Shown: positions 34,307-44,013, numbered from the stretch's first letter. The stretch: 62,677 bases of DNA from Gemmatimonadota bacterium (GCA_009838845.1 VXRD01000089.1:1-62677), one strand, 5' to 3'. Program-made: numbers and translations. Notes: generated from the sequence alone by a model not told the origin.

Positions 34307-35308
34307 TCAGGCACTCGGGTCTTGAAAGACGAGTTCCATGCCGTCTGTGACAGTGACCGTGATTTGCAATTTTCTCGGTTCTGTCAGGTGTGCGAGGTGG
34401 GGTTGTCCGTCGATCCATACGTTGGGATAGCGACACCAGGGGGCGGGTACGTCGGCGCAGAGGGTGAGCGTGCGGCAGGTGACGCGGTCGCTCAGGTTGT
34501 TGAGGTGAAGGCGGTAGTGCTTTTGGGTTTGCGTGTCGGACAGTATTTCGATTTGGGTGTGGCGTCTGGTCTGGTGGTAGAAGAGTACTTCTTCGGGTAC
34601 GGCGCACCAGACTTTGTCTCCGCCTTCTGTGAGGATGGTTTCAAATCTTTTTCTGAGTTGTGGATGCGAGCAGTCTTTGTTGGGGTGGATGGGTTTTTCC
34701 AATGGGCAATGGCAGTAGTCGATGATCCAGCCGTTTTGCGCTTGTGCATGGCGGATGTTGCGGAATGGGTCGTATTCGCTGAAGAATGGGGCGTAATACT
34801 GTTCGTGCAATGCCGTGCGGTTGATCCAGAAGAGCGGGGTGTTTGGACGGTTGAGGGCGTCAGTCAGGCTCATTGCGCCGAGGTAGCCGTGTTTGCGACA
34901 GGCGTCGAGGACGTGGTCCGACATGTTGGCGTTGTTGCCGGGTGCGCAGTAGAGATCGACGGGTGCGTCAATGGCGGCTTCGAGTACGTCTTTGGCGCGG
35001 CCAATTTCCAGGTCAACCATGTCGGGCTGTATGAGTTCATGGCTATAGGAGTGATTGCCAATTCCCCAGCCCCGGGCGAGGAGGTCTTTGAGTTCGTCGG
35101 CGTTCATGTGGCGATAGCCATTGTAGCTGGAGTTGCCTATGTTGCGCGTTTCGCCCAGTTGCCCTACGACGACTTCTACATGTCCCGGGATGCCGTATTC
35201 TTCGTGGATGGGGATTGCGAATTGGTGCAGGTCAACAAGGGCTTCGTCATAGGTGATGGAATAGACCCAGGTTTTATTGTATTTCCAGGGGCATATTGTG
35301 AGGGCCAT
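34307..35308 (-). CDS. NodB-type polysaccharide deacetylase-like protein, last gene of a nine-gene operon
   Basis: A 333-residue carbohydrate-esterase-4-like protein. The expected first Asp is in YSITYDEALVD (D21), and the zinc-binding His pair is GNHSYSH (H86, H90). A later stretch (LYCAPGNNANMSDHVLDACRKHGY) matches the family's third motif. The C-terminal ~80 residues are a beta-sandwich-like extension. There is no signal peptide, so it probably acts on a cytoplasmic substrate. The ATG at 35308 has GGAG upstream; it lies 14 bases after the isochorismatase-like gene. The open frame extends far upstream, but that part is antisense-type noise. Confidence 0.82.
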   Translation of the reverse strand: MALTICPWKYNKTWVYSITYDEALVDLHQFAIPIHEEYGIPGHVEVVVGQLGETRNIGNSSYNGYRHMNADELKDLLARGWGIGNHSYSHELIQPDMVDLEIGRAKDVLEAAIDAPVDLYCAPGNNANMSDHVLDACRKHGYLGAMSLTDALNRPNTPLFWINRTALHEQYYAPFFSEYDPFRNIRHAQAQNGWIIDYCHCPLEKPIHPNKDCSHPQLRKRFETILTEGGDKVWCAVPEEVLFYHQTRRHTQIEILSDTQTQKHYRLHLNNLSDRVTCRTLTLCADVPAPWCRYPNVWIDGQPHLAHLTEPRKLQITVTVTDGMELVFQDPSA

Positions 35309-35322
35309 GTTTTTCTCCAGTA

Positions 35323-36081
35323 TCAGGCTGAAAACGCCTGGATGAAATCGCGAAATGTGGTGCTGTATCCCAGTTGCCATTCGAAGATGTGTGTGCCGTA
35401 ACGGGTAGCCAATTTTTCGGGATAGGTGCTGGGGGTTTCCACGCCGACTGTTCCGTCGCGCATGAGGATGCATTGATAACCGCGGGCGAGCATGTCTCTG
35501 GCTCCGCCTTCGGCGCCGAGGATGCACATGTTGGTTGCAAATCCCGTGTAGATGAGGGTTGTGATGTCGCGCGTTTTGAGGTAAGTGTCGAGTACGTCGG
35601 TGTAAAAGACGAGGGGTTCGTCTTGTATTGGGGAGACGATGGCGGCCCGTTTCATGTTTGCAAGTGGCGATTTTGTGAGGTAGTTCGGGCCATGTGCGCG
35701 GTTTCGCATGGTTTGTGCGCGATTTTCGGGCTCCGGTTGTGATGTTTTTTTGCGTCGGGAAGGGATGTGGGGATATTGATGCGCCATCCAATCGGTTTCG
35801 ACATGGCAGACGGGCATTCCGATTTTGCGCGCGATGTCCATGGCCGGGCGTATGACTTCGGCCATGATGCGTGCGGCTTCGGCGGTTGCCTGGGGCCAGC
35901 CCATGCCCACGCAGTAGTTGGGGTCGATTGCCGGACCATCTGGACAGCCGATGTTCCAGCAGTGCAGGCCGATGAGGGCGGTTTTTGCAACGGGTAATTC
36001 GAGGCGAACAGATTCGTAACCGGGGGCATCAATGGGCAGGGCGCGATAATACCGGGCGTTCAAGGCGTATGTGTGTGACAT
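35323..36081 (-). CDS. Isochorismatase-fold cysteine hydrolase with altered catalytic residues
   Basis: A 252-residue isochorismatase-like protein. The Cys nucleophile region is well conserved (YTGFATNMCILG, C186), as is the oxyanion cis-peptide context. The Asp usually found in the first strand (ALLVIDxQ) is replaced: TALIGLHCWNIG has His40 at that place. The Lys usually preceding the third strand is not visible (DEPLVFYTDVLDTYL). The enzyme may be inactive or use different chemistry. A spacer of six bases separates it from the aminotransferase gene, so it is within the nine-gene operon. Confidence 0.82.
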   Translation of the reverse strand: MSHTYALNARYYRALPIDAPGYESVRLELPVAKTALIGLHCWNIGCPDGPAIDPNYCVGMGWPQATAEAARIMAEVIRPAMDIARKIGMPVCHVETDWMAHQYPHIPSRRKKTSQPEPENRAQTMRNRAHGPNYLTKSPLANMKRAAIVSPIQDEPLVFYTDVLDTYLKTRDITTLIYTGFATNMCILGAEGGARDMLARGYQCILMRDGTVGVETPSTYPEKLATRYGTHIFEWQLGYSTTFRDFIQAFSA

Positions 36082-36087
36082 GGGGTG

Positions 36088-37332
36088 TTAGACTCGATTC
36101 TGGTCGGCGACGGCGGCGACTATTTGGGCGACGAGGTCGCAGTGTTCGGGCTGGTATTTTTCGCAGAATGTGGTCCAGCGGATGAAATTGTCGAGAAAGT
36201 CCCGGGCATTGGGACAGGTGTTTGCGTTGTATGTGTAGGTGTGGGATGCCGGGGGTTTGGAGAAGGGATGGAGGTGTTTTTCGGCTTTGTCCGTTAAAAA
36301 GGGCAGTGCGGCGGGCATGAGATAGTATTTGCCGAGTCCCGCTCCGGTGAGTCCTGCTTCGGCGACTTGCTGGGCAAAGGATTCGGCGTCGCATGTAAAG
36401 GCATTGGGATCGATGTTGAATCCGGCCATCCAGCAGGAATAGGTTTCCATGTAATCTGGTATGGATAGCGGGATTATACCGGGAATTTCGGCGAGTTTGT
36501 CGGTGATGAGGCGAATCATGCGGTCGATGTGCGCAACGGCCGGCCGGATGATTTCGAGTTGTGCAAGGGTGATGGCGGCGGTCGATTGGGTTATGCGGAG
36601 CGCGTATCCATTTACGGCGTGTACGCGCCCCAGTCCCTCAACCATTTGCCCGCCTCTGCTTTGACCGACGAACCGAATTTGTTCGGCGAGTTTATCGTCA
36701 TTTGTAATTACACAGCCGCCGACGTCGGAGCCGAGTGTTTTTTCGGAATCGAATGAGAAGGCGGCGACATCGCCCAGGGTGCCTGCAAGGCGGCCTTTGT
36801 ACGTGCCAAATACGGCTTGACATACGTCTTCAATGACGGTCAGGCCGTGTTTTTTTGCCAGGGCGTGGATGGGGTCCATGTCGCATATGAGGCCGGTTAT
36901 GTGGACGGCGAGAATGGCTCGCGTGCGGTTGGTAATACAGGGTGCGATGGTGCGGGCGCTGATGAGCGGTGTGCCGGGTTCGGTGTCGGGAAAGACCGGG
37001 ATGTAGTTTTCTTTTAGCAGGCCCATGACCGTGCCGTAGTCGGTGATGGGCGATACGATGATTTCATCGCCGGGTTCGAGATTGAGTGCGGCTGCAAGTA
37101 TGTTGAGGGCTGCGGTGCATCCGGGTGTGCCGATGCAGTGTTTGATGCCCATTTCGCTTTCGAAAGCGGCTTCAAATCTCCGAATCATGTCGCATTGCAG
37201 ACCCGAGGAGACGACTTCCTGGAGGTATGTCAGGCAGTTTGGACCCATGGTGCGCGGAAAGGGTTGGGGCAAGCTGCCCGTGATTCCTTCAAATGCTTCG
37301 GCACCGTATTTTGCGCGTTCTTGTATAGACAT
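36088..37332 (-). CDS. DegT/DnrJ/EryC1/StrS-family aminotransferase
   Basis: About 414 residues. A PLP-dependent fold-type I enzyme of the sugar-aminotransferase family. Motifs: GTPGCTAALNILAAAL (phosphate binding), VIEDVCQAVFGTYKGRLAGTLGDVAAFSFDSEKTLGSDVGG with the PLP Asp and the likely Lys in SEKTLG. Family members aminate keto-sugars attached to nucleotides, or related carbonyl compounds. The frame extends to 37539, but the ATG at 37332 with AGGTGG upstream lies one base after the preceding stop, giving tight translational coupling. It supports a role in making or breaking an amino-sugar-like substrate. Confidence 0.88.
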   Translation of the reverse strand: MSIQERAKYGAEAFEGITGSLPQPFPRTMGPNCLTYLQEVVSSGLQCDMIRRFEAAFESEMGIKHCIGTPGCTAALNILAAALNLEPGDEIIVSPITDYGTVMGLLKENYIPVFPDTEPGTPLISARTIAPCITNRTRAILAVHITGLICDMDPIHALAKKHGLTVIEDVCQAVFGTYKGRLAGTLGDVAAFSFDSEKTLGSDVGGCVITNDDKLAEQIRFVGQSRGGQMVEGLGRVHAVNGYALRITQSTAAITLAQLEIIRPAVAHIDRMIRLITDKLAEIPGIIPLSIPDYMETYSCWMAGFNIDPNAFTCDAESFAQQVAEAGLTGAGLGKYYLMPAALPFLTDKAEKHLHPFSKPPASHTYTYNANTCPNARDFLDNFIRWTTFCEKYQPEHCDLVAQIVAAVADQNRV

Positions 37333-37333
37333 G

Positions 37334-39319
37334 TTACCACCTGTGTACGTAATGCCCTTGTCCGGAAAACCACAGGGCATCGACCGCGAACGACAGCGCG
37401 ACCCCCAGGCCATAGCCGGTGAGCAAACCGATGAAGAAGGGCTGAAAACGGCGGTAAGCAGAAACACCGCCGAAGTGCAGTACAAACAATTTGAAAGCCC
37501 AAATAATAAAAATTGAGACCTGATTGCTGCGGGCGACATTGGTGCTGCAAACCGTCAGGCCAATGGGATGCAAAGGCCACCAGGAGAAGCGATATTGCAA
37601 GAATGTGAGCAGTCCCATCAGCGCTGCGCCGCCGCCAAAAAATCCCATTCTTTGCCAGTCGGGACCAAAGGGATTGACAATTTTGCTGAGGATGACCGGA
37701 TAGATTCGGTTGGTTCCCGATTTGAGGGGAATATCGTTGAAATTGAAGGCCCCTCTTTCATAACTCAGGGGAATTACATAGAAAATAAATGTTAGACAGC
37801 CGACGAGCAATCCCAAAAAGACTGCGCTGAGGAGTTTGCGATGGTCGGTTTTTATCCATTCAGACAATTTGGCAATGTGGATCAACGCGGGCATAAACAG
37901 ACCGCGAATATAGTTGGTGAGCGCGTAGGAGAGGGCGATCGATGTCATTGTGGGCGTTGAAAGGGCGTGTGCGCCCAGAGAGTAAATGGTGAAAATCTGT
38001 GCGCTGATCGGGGCCTGCACAAAGAGGATGCCGGTTTGAGCGACGACACGCGCTACGCCTATGTAAATGACAAAGGTAGCCGCAGTGTAAAAGGCGATCG
38101 CTGAAAAGGCCATGCCGGATTGGTATAACCAGATAATAATAAAAAGCGTTCCGAAAAACAGGCCCAAAATAGCGTTGCGGTAAGACATGAGTTCCCCGCT
38201 GTCGTCGATGGGGTATTGCGGATTTACGGCTTTGAGGAAGACGGCTTTGAGGTGGTGGCGAGAGATGTACAATCCCCAAAAAACGAAAAAACACAGTGCG
38301 CCAAAACACAACCAGCCCGCGCCGGAAAAGTGAAGCGCGCCATAGGGGTCGCCGCGGCCGGGCATATCAAATCCGATGCGATTTAAGAGGCCACCTGGAA
38401 TTTGGTAAAATAGGAGATGGAAGAACCACATGCTGAATAGCACATCGAGGTTGGCAAAATAGGCAAAGCCCATGATATAGATATTGAATCGGGGGAAGAT
38501 GGGAGGATAGCCTTTGGCAAAATAGAAAAAGGGAAGTGTCAGCTTAATATCGGGTACAAGAGGAAAGAAGAAATGGAGGATATTATAGGAGAGGATGCCG
38601 GATGACAGTGCGAATCCCGCCCAGTACAGACCCCTGTATTGAAGGGATTTATCGCGTGTGGATTCTGAGGAAACGATATGCAGTGCCGGACTCAATAGGG
38701 GAAATGTCAGGCGTTCATTTTCAGACCACTGGCGGCGCAAGATGACTGCAATACAGGCCGAGACGAAGACAATGGCAACGATAAACACAAGCCACCAGAA
38801 AAGAGGGGCAACCCATATAGACCAGGGGATTGGCATGCCGGGCAGCGTGCCTTCGTAAAAATCGCGCATTGCACCGCCGGTATTGGGCGGTACCAAATAG
38901 GTGGGGAGGTGGGCGTGGAAGAATTCAGCCCAGCGGTTTTCTGGCGTGGCAAAATAATAGGGTGTGGCAATGGTTCCCAGGAGAAAACCGAGCACGCCTG
39001 AGCCGGGTACCACGCCGCCTGCAAGCCCCATTGCGATAATGACCAGTTGTTCAGAGGGGGTTAAAGAGAAGGCGGGGTTCAGGGTTGACAGCAGGGGGTT
39101 GAGCAGGTAGCGGATGAGGAGAAAGAGGATGAATACAGCGACTGGAAAATGGCTGAGGTTCATGCGCGAAGCCCGCACGATATATTCTGAATAGGGTATC
39201 CAGAGGTTGATCAGAACAACGAGCGCGAGACCCAGTACAACGGCGCGAAGACTCACGCCACTTGTCAGGTACTCGGACAGGGATTCTGACCTGTTTTGTG
39301 GGGCTGGCGTTTTTGCCAT
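37334..39319 (-). CDS. Large polytopic membrane protein, DUF6785/DUF6784-like
   Basis: A 661-residue integral membrane protein with about 12-14 hydrophobic segments (for example LRAVVLGLALVVLINLWIP, FPVAVFILFLLIRYLL, IWVAPLFWWLVFIVAIVFVSACIAVIL). A GLAGGVVPGSGVLGFLLG motif follows the third segment. The layout resembles the oligopeptide-transporter-like DUF6785/6784 proteins common in planctomycetes, Poribacteria and Latescibacteria. It is likely the inner-membrane carrier of the nine-gene operon. It lies 23 bases after the GWxTD gene and one base before the aminotransferase start. Confidence 0.75.
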   Translation of the reverse strand: MAKTPAPQNRSESLSEYLTSGVSLRAVVLGLALVVLINLWIPYSEYIVRASRMNLSHFPVAVFILFLLIRYLLNPLLSTLNPAFSLTPSEQLVIIAMGLAGGVVPGSGVLGFLLGTIATPYYFATPENRWAEFFHAHLPTYLVPPNTGGAMRDFYEGTLPGMPIPWSIWVAPLFWWLVFIVAIVFVSACIAVILRRQWSENERLTFPLLSPALHIVSSESTRDKSLQYRGLYWAGFALSSGILSYNILHFFFPLVPDIKLTLPFFYFAKGYPPIFPRFNIYIMGFAYFANLDVLFSMWFFHLLFYQIPGGLLNRIGFDMPGRGDPYGALHFSGAGWLCFGALCFFVFWGLYISRHHLKAVFLKAVNPQYPIDDSGELMSYRNAILGLFFGTLFIIIWLYQSGMAFSAIAFYTAATFVIYIGVARVVAQTGILFVQAPISAQIFTIYSLGAHALSTPTMTSIALSYALTNYIRGLFMPALIHIAKLSEWIKTDHRKLLSAVFLGLLVGCLTFIFYVIPLSYERGAFNFNDIPLKSGTNRIYPVILSKIVNPFGPDWQRMGFFGGGAALMGLLTFLQYRFSWWPLHPIGLTVCSTNVARSNQVSIFIIWAFKLFVLHFGGVSAYRRFQPFFIGLLTGYGLGVALSFAVDALWFSGQGHYVHRW

Positions 39320-39342
39320 AGGTCCTGGTAGCTTCTCGCAGC

Positions 39343-40713
39343 TTATGGCGGAGAAAATGCCTCAGCTGGCAGCGATGTCGGGTCGGTCTGATCGCCGATA
39401 GCTTGTTGATCTCGCCAGTTGGGATTGTAGCGTTCTCCTGGCATGGTGGCGTGGATCATTTCATAAACACCGTCTCCAAGGCGATCCAGAAATACAAACT
39501 CGTAGTAGTTGAGATGTTCGTAGGTCCAGATTTCAAAGGCTTTGCCCGTGGCACTGAATGGGTTGCGCTCGATGTCTGTCGGCAAGCCGTATTTGATGTG
39601 GATGCGCCCTTGGTCGGTATCCGATCCCTTTTGTCCGGGACGCGCAGAGAAGTGTTCGTCTGCATAGCGAATGCGCCTGAAATGTTCTGTGGCAAATTCG
39701 TTTTCAGGTGTTAGAGGCGTTGGGTCGCGTTTTTTCCAGAAGGTGAGAATAAATTCTACTTTTTCTGCGGCGCTCAGGGTATCATAAGTTTCGCGTTCGG
39801 TTTTTGTGGCGATGTAGCGGATTTGTTTGTAATAGCGTTTTAAGGAGGCGGGGTCTGTTGCCAGTGCGGGTTTTTGTATAGAAAAAGCCCGCTGGCGCGT
39901 GGTCATTTTGCCCGTGCCGTTATCGCGGGCAGTGATTTTCAGTACATACTGCCCTGGGGTAACCCCCTGGAGGTCAAGGGATTCGGTTTTGATTGTGGTT
40001 GCGCCGGGTTTGCGGTAGCGCGCCGAGGGAAAGTTTTTGATCCGCTGTCCCGCGGTATCCAGGAGGGCATAGGCGAGGTCGAAAGTTGCAGCGCGTCCCT
40101 CGCCTGTGGCAAGGCCGTAGAGTTCAAAGTAGATGTTTAAGGTCGTTGCGATTGACCTGCGCGCGTTGGGAACGATTTTGAACCCGTTCTTGACCAGATT
40201 TCTGGTGGTCTGTGTGTTTGCAGCGTCAATACGATGGGCAAACTGGATGTCGCTTATGGTCGGGGCGGCGTTGTCAAATTCGGGCATTGTAAAGGCGAGT
40301 TCACAGGTGCCTTCGGCATTGGCCTGCAAATCTTTCAGGCGAATGTGAACTCTATAAGTGCCGGGCGCAATTCTGAAGCTCAATGCCTCTGTAATCATTT
40401 GATCGCGCAGGTCTGTTCCCGCGTCTGTGACGATCTGTTTTTCCCATTTGAAGGGCATGCTATCGCGTTTGGAAAAAAAGGTGGCTTCTACGCGATAGTC
40501 AGCCCGCTGGTGGTCGTTCAATTCACTGAAGGTGAGGTGCTGACACGGGCACTGGAGATACAGTTCGCCGTAGTTCAGGCTGTCTGGCGTATCAAAACCC
40601 GCTCTGTCGATCCAAAATGGAATGGCGCCTCGCGCCCTGACGGGAATATCTTCTCCCGAAATTGGCGCGAGGAGAGCCTGTGCGAGACACAGCGACAAAA
40701 GGATATATTTCAT
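39343..40713 (-). CDS. GWxTD domain-containing secreted protein
   Basis: A 456-residue protein with a signal peptide (MKYILLSLCLAQALLAPISG). The middle is beta-rich. Residues ~300-430 form the GWxTD domain: AEKVEFILTFWKKRDPTP, FRRIRYADEHFS, then the glycine-rich TDQGRIHIKYGLPTDIERNPF and AFEIWTYE. The domain is widespread in FCB bacteria, but its function is unknown. It lies between the PorV-like and membrane-transporter genes of the nine-gene operon (gaps of 8 and 23 bases), so an envelope role with those proteins is likely. Confidence 0.88.
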   Translation of the reverse strand: MKYILLSLCLAQALLAPISGEDIPVRARGAIPFWIDRAGFDTPDSLNYGELYLQCPCQHLTFSELNDHQRADYRVEATFFSKRDSMPFKWEKQIVTDAGTDLRDQMITEALSFRIAPGTYRVHIRLKDLQANAEGTCELAFTMPEFDNAAPTISDIQFAHRIDAANTQTTRNLVKNGFKIVPNARRSIATTLNIYFELYGLATGEGRAATFDLAYALLDTAGQRIKNFPSARYRKPGATTIKTESLDLQGVTPGQYVLKITARDNGTGKMTTRQRAFSIQKPALATDPASLKRYYKQIRYIATKTERETYDTLSAAEKVEFILTFWKKRDPTPLTPENEFATEHFRRIRYADEHFSARPGQKGSDTDQGRIHIKYGLPTDIERNPFSATGKAFEIWTYEHLNYYEFVFLDRLGDGVYEMIHATMPGERYNPNWRDQQAIGDQTDPTSLPAEAFSPP

Positions 40714-40721
40714 ATCGCAAC

Positions 40722-41663
40722 TCAGAAGGAACCGCCGATATTTATCCGATAGGTGGGATCCAATAACTCGCCCATGTCGCTATACGCCATGTCCAGGGTG
40801 AAGGGGCGCTCATTGACCGAGTATTTGAGGCCAAAACCGAGTGCAAAACTCTCGGTATCGTTATTGAATTTCCAGCCACCGCGCAGTGCGAGAATATTGT
40901 GCAACCAGAGTTCGGCACCCGCGTGAATGCGGCCTTCAAAATCGACAAAGAAGGCATTTTCCGCAGCTACGGTAAGCGAAACTGGATCGCCCAGATTGCC
41001 GTAGAGTTCCATTGAAGCCGCGATGCTGTAGATGAGGGGGCGGAAGGCCGTATCGTCGATGATGACGATATCCTGTCCGAAATTCTTCAGCGTCATGGCC
41101 AAACGCAAAGACCGGAACCCGGTGTAAAAGAGCGTGCCTATGGAGATATCCAGACCGCTGTTGACATCGGTATAGAGCGTCTCTTGAATATACCGGCCCT
41201 GGGCACCAAATGACAATCGGTCGGTGAATTTGATGGCATAAGTCAGGCCAATGGCAAAGTCGCTGTCTTTAATGATATTGCCCGTGCCATTGGGCTGGAA
41301 AATGGTGGTTTCTTCAAATTCGTCGGGTGTGAAAGACAAGACCGTGATGCCTATGGTCTGCGTGCCCAGGTTATAGGCAAAAGCCCCCGAATAAAATTTG
41401 GAATTGACCATCCACTTGTTGTATCCCAGGCTAAAAGCGGCGCGGTCGATTTGCGTGATGCCCGCTGGATTCCAGAACATGGCATCGATACCCGTGCCCA
41501 CTGCGGTGTACGCATCGCCCATGGCAACTGCGCGCGCGCTTTGGGAGACTTTGAGGAAGGTGAATCCGGCATTGCCGAGTTTTTTGAGCCCGGCCTCTGC
41601 GCCTGTTGCCGATAGGGCAAAGGCAGTGAAGACCAGGACGAGTGTTGTTTGTAAGCGTTTCAC
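40722..41663 (-). CDS. PorV/PorQ-family outer-membrane protein
   Basis: A 313-residue protein with a signal peptide (about 1-24). It opens with the diagnostic AGFTFLKVSQSARAVAMGDAYTAVGTGIDAMFWNPAGI motif of the PorV/PorQ (UPF0164) family, a FadL-like 14-strand barrel. It ends in an aromatic Phe (INIGGSF). In Bacteroidetes, PorV shuttles T9SS substrates to the attachment complex. Here it is encoded directly after a protein with a T9SS-like C-terminal domain (16-base gap) and next to a TonB receptor. Confidence 0.9.
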   Translation of the reverse strand: MKRLQTTLVLVFTAFALSATGAEAGLKKLGNAGFTFLKVSQSARAVAMGDAYTAVGTGIDAMFWNPAGITQIDRAAFSLGYNKWMVNSKFYSGAFAYNLGTQTIGITVLSFTPDEFEETTIFQPNGTGNIIKDSDFAIGLTYAIKFTDRLSFGAQGRYIQETLYTDVNSGLDISIGTLFYTGFRSLRLAMTLKNFGQDIVIIDDTAFRPLIYSIAASMELYGNLGDPVSLTVAAENAFFVDFEGRIHAGAELWLHNILALRGGWKFNNDTESFALGFGLKYSVNERPFTLDMAYSDMGELLDPTYRINIGGSF

Positions 41664-41679
41664 GTGTTCCTCCTTTGCA

Positions 41680-43989
41680 CTATTTGATGATCATAAACAT
41701 CCCGGTCTGCTTTTTGCCCGTTTCGCCAGCAACCAGAGATTCTACCACGTAGTAGTAGCGTCCGGCGGCGACGCGCCCGGAAAATGTGCGCGTGCGCTGG
41801 TCCCAGGTGGCTTCGCCCCTGTCGGGGTCGGTGGTGCGCTGTGGGTGGTTGATGACGGCGATCAAATCTCCGGAGATTGAAAAGATGGAGATTTTTGCTT
41901 TTCGGGGTATGTTGACAAAACGAATATTGTTGCTGGCAGGTGGATACCTGTGGTCGGCATCTCCCGGGTCGTCCCGAAAGGGATTGGGAACTACGCGCAC
42001 CTGTTCGGATAGCGCGTCTTTTTCAGGGGTTGCAATCACGATGGGGCTTCTGGAGACATTCATGCGCTGTTCGGGTGCGCTGTGTCCGGATTCCAAAGAT
42101 GGAATGGATCGGCCTGTGCCGTTCCAGTCGCTGTGTCCGGAATCGTAGGTGCGCACCGAATACCAGTACCTGAAACCGGGTACGGATTCTACGTCTCGAT
42201 AGGTGTAGGTTCCCCCATCGGCGTAGGAGATCGTGGGCGATGTCCAGGGCGTGTTGGGTGCGTATTCCGTGTTGGATGGGGTAGTTCCTTTGGGGATATC
42301 AGCCACGAGTTCCCAGGGTCCCAGGTGGTTGTTTTGGGTGCGATAGACCCGATAGCCCTGCACATCCAGGGCTTCATCGCCCGTATAATCCGGGTCAGGG
42401 GACTTTTCAGCCCGGTCAGACCATGTGATGGCGTTGTTCCCGTTTTCGTCGCTATCTACAAATACGGCAACATCGGGAGGCGCGTCTGGCAGGTCGTAAT
42501 TGTTGTCGTAGGCAAATTGCGCGCGTTCCAGGTGGAGGGCCATTGCCCGTTCGCCGTCGGCGACCTGGCTCTGGTTGCCCTGGCGCGCCCATTCGTAAAC
42601 ATCCATGGGACTGCCGCCGGGACCGGCAAATTCGGCACCCGATCCGGCGACCCAGGCGACCACGACTTTGGCTTTTTCACCGGGGGCGAGATCATAAGGT
42701 CCGTAGGTGTGTGCGAAGGTTACGCGGCTGACTTTGGAGGGATTGTCCTGGACGGCTGGAACTCTACCTGAACCAATGAATTCATTGTAGAGATTCTCGT
42801 CGCTATTCAGGTTGGTAATATCTGGGGTGTCCCAATCGAAGCGCCCGTAGATCTCCCACCAGTTGACGAAGGCGGGCTGGTCCATTGTTTTGGGGGCCAC
42901 GTAGGTCTCGTTGTCGTTGGTGAACCCGTCGGTGGGATCGTAATCGAGGGGTGCCAGGCCGATGTACTGGAAAGCCATGAGTTCGCCGTGGTTGAGCTGG
43001 CCCCGGTTGATATAGGCTGACTTGGCGTTGTTTTTATCGAAAGGCTGGCCCGTGTCGTCTCCGGCAGAAGAGAGCAGATCACTGTCATAGACATAAGAGA
43101 TTTTCTTGCCACGGAGATCGGCCAGGCCATCGAAGTTGGACGCTTCGCTGTATTTGTACCAGTCGTCCAGGATGATCGGGTCGGAATACGCCCACGGTAC
43201 GGTTTGGTTCTGCCATCGGTGTCCGGCCCACGATGGGGCGAGGTTGTTCACAAAGGCGAAATAGACATCCTTGTGATCAACGGGTAACCCCGCATCGGGT
43301 GTGCCGTCTCCGTTGTTATCTCCGGTGTTTTCGATGATGACTTCGAGAATAATAAAGTCGTCGTAGTCCGGATAACTCCACGCTCTGGCTTTGCGGGTAA
43401 TGGTGAGGCCGCGTTCTGTCGTCCATTTGGAGATGACGATTTCTTCGGCCTCATTGTCGTTGGGAATGTAGCGTCCGTAATCGTAGTTGTGGATTTCGAT
43501 GGGTTCGTCGGCCACCAGTGCAGGTGCTCCGGGCCAGTAATTGGCCGTGGTATTGCCCGTGAGGGGCGACCGGGTTTCAATGCCCAGACCGCGTTCTGGA
43601 CCCGAAGCCGCATCGTAGATCATTTCAAAGATGTCGTCGGTATTGTAGCGCGGGTTGGAGATCGATACATTGTGTGATCCCCCTTCTCTGGTGAAAACCC
43701 AAAAACCCTCGCCCTGGCTGGTGTGATAGCGGTGGTCGTTGTCCTGCCCAATGATCCAGTATTCGGTAAAATCGCGTTCGCCAATGCCCCAGCCGGGATA
43801 CATTAAGCCGGCATCTGCACCCAGACGGCTGTCGTCGCGCAGGCCCTGGGTGCCGGTATTGCGAAAGGTAGCCCAGAGCTTGCCCCGGGTCAGGTGGCGT
43901 TGAAGTTCGGGTTGTTGGGCACAGATTTCGGATGCAAATACCAGCACACACAGAACGCCCATCCATCCGATGTGTTTTAATGGATACAT
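41680..43989 (-). CDS. Large secreted protein with T9SS-type C-terminal sorting domain
   Basis: A 769-residue protein. A signal peptide (MYPLKHIGWMGVLCVLVFASEICAQ) precedes an Asp/Asn/Trp-rich extracellular part and an Fn3-like stretch near 545-640 (QGYRVYRTQNNHLGPWELVADIP, PGFRYWYSVRTYD). The last ~85 residues match a type-A T9SS sorting domain: VRVVPNPFRDD, IRFVNIPRKAKISIFSISGDLI, WDQRTRTFSGRVAAGRYYYVVES, MFMIIK. It is probably exported and surface-anchored or released. It lies 16 bases upstream of the PorV-like gene. Confidence 0.87.
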   Translation of the reverse strand: MYPLKHIGWMGVLCVLVFASEICAQQPELQRHLTRGKLWATFRNTGTQGLRDDSRLGADAGLMYPGWGIGERDFTEYWIIGQDNDHRYHTSQGEGFWVFTREGGSHNVSISNPRYNTDDIFEMIYDAASGPERGLGIETRSPLTGNTTANYWPGAPALVADEPIEIHNYDYGRYIPNDNEAEEIVISKWTTERGLTITRKARAWSYPDYDDFIILEVIIENTGDNNGDGTPDAGLPVDHKDVYFAFVNNLAPSWAGHRWQNQTVPWAYSDPIILDDWYKYSEASNFDGLADLRGKKISYVYDSDLLSSAGDDTGQPFDKNNAKSAYINRGQLNHGELMAFQYIGLAPLDYDPTDGFTNDNETYVAPKTMDQPAFVNWWEIYGRFDWDTPDITNLNSDENLYNEFIGSGRVPAVQDNPSKVSRVTFAHTYGPYDLAPGEKAKVVVAWVAGSGAEFAGPGGSPMDVYEWARQGNQSQVADGERAMALHLERAQFAYDNNYDLPDAPPDVAVFVDSDENGNNAITWSDRAEKSPDPDYTGDEALDVQGYRVYRTQNNHLGPWELVADIPKGTTPSNTEYAPNTPWTSPTISYADGGTYTYRDVESVPGFRYWYSVRTYDSGHSDWNGTGRSIPSLESGHSAPEQRMNVSRSPIVIATPEKDALSEQVRVVPNPFRDDPGDADHRYPPASNNIRFVNIPRKAKISIFSISGDLIAVINHPQRTTDPDRGEATWDQRTRTFSGRVAAGRYYYVVESLVAGETGKKQTGMFMIIK

Positions 43990-44013
43990 GTTATTGCTCC
44001 TCAGATAATGAAA

